From JAFDVL01 sp043736395 (GTDB lineage Bacteria; Acidobacteriota; Blastocatellia; RBC074): a stretch of DNA of 43,578 bases. The stretch lies in contig JAYTCQ010000134.1 of the NCBI GenBank assembly GCA_043736395.1, positions 1 through 43,578 on the forward strand, read 5' to 3'. A program made the position numbers and the translations under genes. This document shows positions 43,201 to 43,578 of this stretch, piece by piece. The notes beneath the pieces are model-generated. The model did not search any database, had not been told where the DNA came from, and worked only from the letters and a program-made list of their open reading frames with translations. Numbering within the stretch: the stretch's first letter is position 1; the number at the start of each line of letters is the position of its first letter.

Positions 43201-43578
43201 TTCACTTTTTTGACTAACTCATTAAAAATAATATTCGCGGCGAACGAAGTTGGCCCACCGTCATTGCGACGGTTCTTGGCCCCATAAATCATTTTCCCGT
43301 CTAGTGATTGCCATTGCGCTTCACGCGGTTCGATCACCAGTGCGGCATACAAACCATGTTGCTGGTGCGAACTAGGCCCGAAGTGATCGTGCGTAAACAC
43401 TGAGCGCAATGTGCGGTCATGATTTTCACGATTGAACATCGGATCGGCAAACCAACGCTGCACGGTTGTTTGCGCACCGCACCAGGGATTCTTTTTCGCG
43501 GCTTCAATCGTCCACCATTTTTCAGGATCGCATTCGGCACGTAGCTCTATTTTTGGTTGACCGTTGCGGCTGCGAAGG
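40257..43578 (-). CDS. giant multi-cupredoxin (multicopper-oxidase-like) protein, 5' end beyond the window
   Basis: The frame is open to the window edge, so at least 1,100 residues are coded and the N-terminus is missing. The sequence reads as two tandem halves. In each there is a copper-type histidine motif (THDHFGPSSHQQHG near 43340-43395; KHSSHGAIGALIIEPE near 41220-41268), then an H-I/T-F motif (QHIFSMHG; QHTFTVYGHSW) and a closing motif DGLWGILRV or GGLWGIFDV. This is the pattern of cupredoxin repeats in large multicopper oxidases. The usual closing H-C-H with the type 1 copper cysteine is replaced by YSSSTVDNLW and YRTIDSFNLSG. At least ten cysteines lie elsewhere. Giant multicopper oxidases of Mn-oxidising bacteria (MnxG, MofA) have a similar layout. 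First gene visible in the operon. Confidence 0.82.
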   Translation of the reverse strand, partial: LRSRNGQPKIELRAECDPEKWWTIEAAKKNPWCGAQTTVQRWFADPMFNRENHDRTLRSVFTHDHFGPSSHQQHGLYAALVIEPREAQWQSLDGKMIYGAKNRRNDGGPTSFAANIIFNELVKKVKTPPTKSTVAAKAKSAKPTNNPSELEEHDEEYEQSFREYNLAFADFAIVYTSSNNPVNAPNRIAADLPRAVEHALIPKPEAISAEDPGTQVLNYRNEPIPLRIANMKGKKDGDILAQKTIADISDACRREVTIEPMEKYQGKDRSLGVPRCAASDESCIQRLCNPGDMANVFSSLTHQVKPENDSLKNSYPTCGEGKRLSTEDLKYGKTCGEPFQMLKVRQAGKVEEIPTSVRQPGDPGTPLLTAYANDRVQIRLVQGAQEEQHIFSMHGVKWLSQPDAHGSGYMNGQHIGISEHFEAQINPGTSPIPIDHFYSSSTVDNLWDGLWGILRVLPANKNFNQTGLARLPNNNAFPVRTPDANWFGYPSNPVRWEKVMDFRRYKTPYDWAKAALAPGSTFVDDPTNPCDGEDAKKMPLRIFDVHALPGEKLPGGQLTYNEKFGLADPNAIVFVKSAEYYRANVSNEYDPDDKRVRKLLSGTTLESKIGKHLLEGEGETLLVEFDGQLNTTRERRKIEPLILRARAGECIEVRLTNDLPSDVKDGPDFPNSWSWNQVPAIVENFNFNQFKMSNRVSLHPQLLAFKPLFHDGSNVGLNFDSTVAPGEMKAYKWYAGDRKLFYESDEKGELTYEVGYEHTPMEFGAISLSDWGDPIKHSSHGAIGALIIEPEDARHPSSEDKELPPIVRARYKNLKYLAREDKVKVLTTDGIKEVMSAASATILTGGKPFKEFVLLYQDDVSFKQNGDPVFNLSNEEDSEDTGGKAFNYRTEPLWARMGVGSGAAFEGLRGVDQSSIFSNWEFCQDGSKPKAGICTDESKVLGYGPPATPMFTAIAGDAVRFRIVQPSGHPRQHTFTVYGHSWPESPWNIGEPVTVSSRDNYDIQGSYKLIDKAKFFPDGKPLNGAIPEGVITGAVNGIGPMRHFNILTTAGGKFNVPGQYMYRTIDSFNLSGGLWGIFDVQPLEVTKKPNLSAGKISKYKPVKRIK

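Overview
The window looks like a chromosomal segment from a Gram-negative bacterium of the phylum Acidobacteriota, most likely near the class Blastocatellia. This is an inference from gene content and style. The gene content includes kdsA (Kdo for LPS), many lipoproteins and Sec/Tat signal peptides, a DUF1501 Tat protein, a winged-helix/TolB-propeller fusion regulator, a PEP-CTERM-like sorting tail, and intergenic heptamer arrays and palindromic repeats. No rRNA, tRNA, CRISPR array, phage or transposase gene was seen.

Layout. 0.2-5 kb: kdsA, a small c-type cytochrome, and an hsp20-lon protein quality-control pair. 5-10.4 kb: a minus-strand group with a TPM-domain protein, a nucleotidyltransferase-like protein, LemA and a penicillin-acylase-type hydrolase; the acylase is bracketed by a second copy of the lemA 3' end. 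10.4-13.1 kb: a large nested palindrome, a DUF1501 protein and a secreted protein. 13.2-19.8 kb: an ECF sigma factor, its probable anti-sigma partner (zinc-finger-like, FecR and large periplasmic part in one protein), then four small lipoproteins, three of them paralogous DUF4097-like repeat proteins. 19.9-25.3 kb: an ABC ATPase, VOC, DUF6265 and DUF4199 proteins, and a permease-ATPase-permease ABC cluster. 25.4-28.8 kb: a small PEP-CTERM-like protein and two tandem phosphofructokinases with the pyrophosphate-type signature. 29-32.6 kb: a secreted protein of unknown function diverging from a membrane-bound one-component regulator.

32.7-43.6 kb: a tight six-gene minus-strand operon that runs off the right edge. 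In transcription order it encodes a giant multi-cupredoxin protein (5' end missing), a YVTN/YncE-type propeller, a cytochrome c fused to a Leu/Ile/Val-type binding protein, an unrecognised 605-residue secreted protein, a double-SCO1 fusion, and a DsbA-like oxidoreductase. All appear to be exported. The combination of cupredoxin domains, a copper chaperone fold, a thiol oxidoreductase and a haem protein suggests an extracytoplasmic metal-redox system. This is the best candidate in the window for an undescribed system.

Intergenic DNA is unusually rich in hairpins, MITE-like inverted repeats and 7-bp tandem arrays. One such array lies inside the coding sequence of the DUF1501 protein and a repeat-like sequence forms the 3' end of the sigma factor gene.
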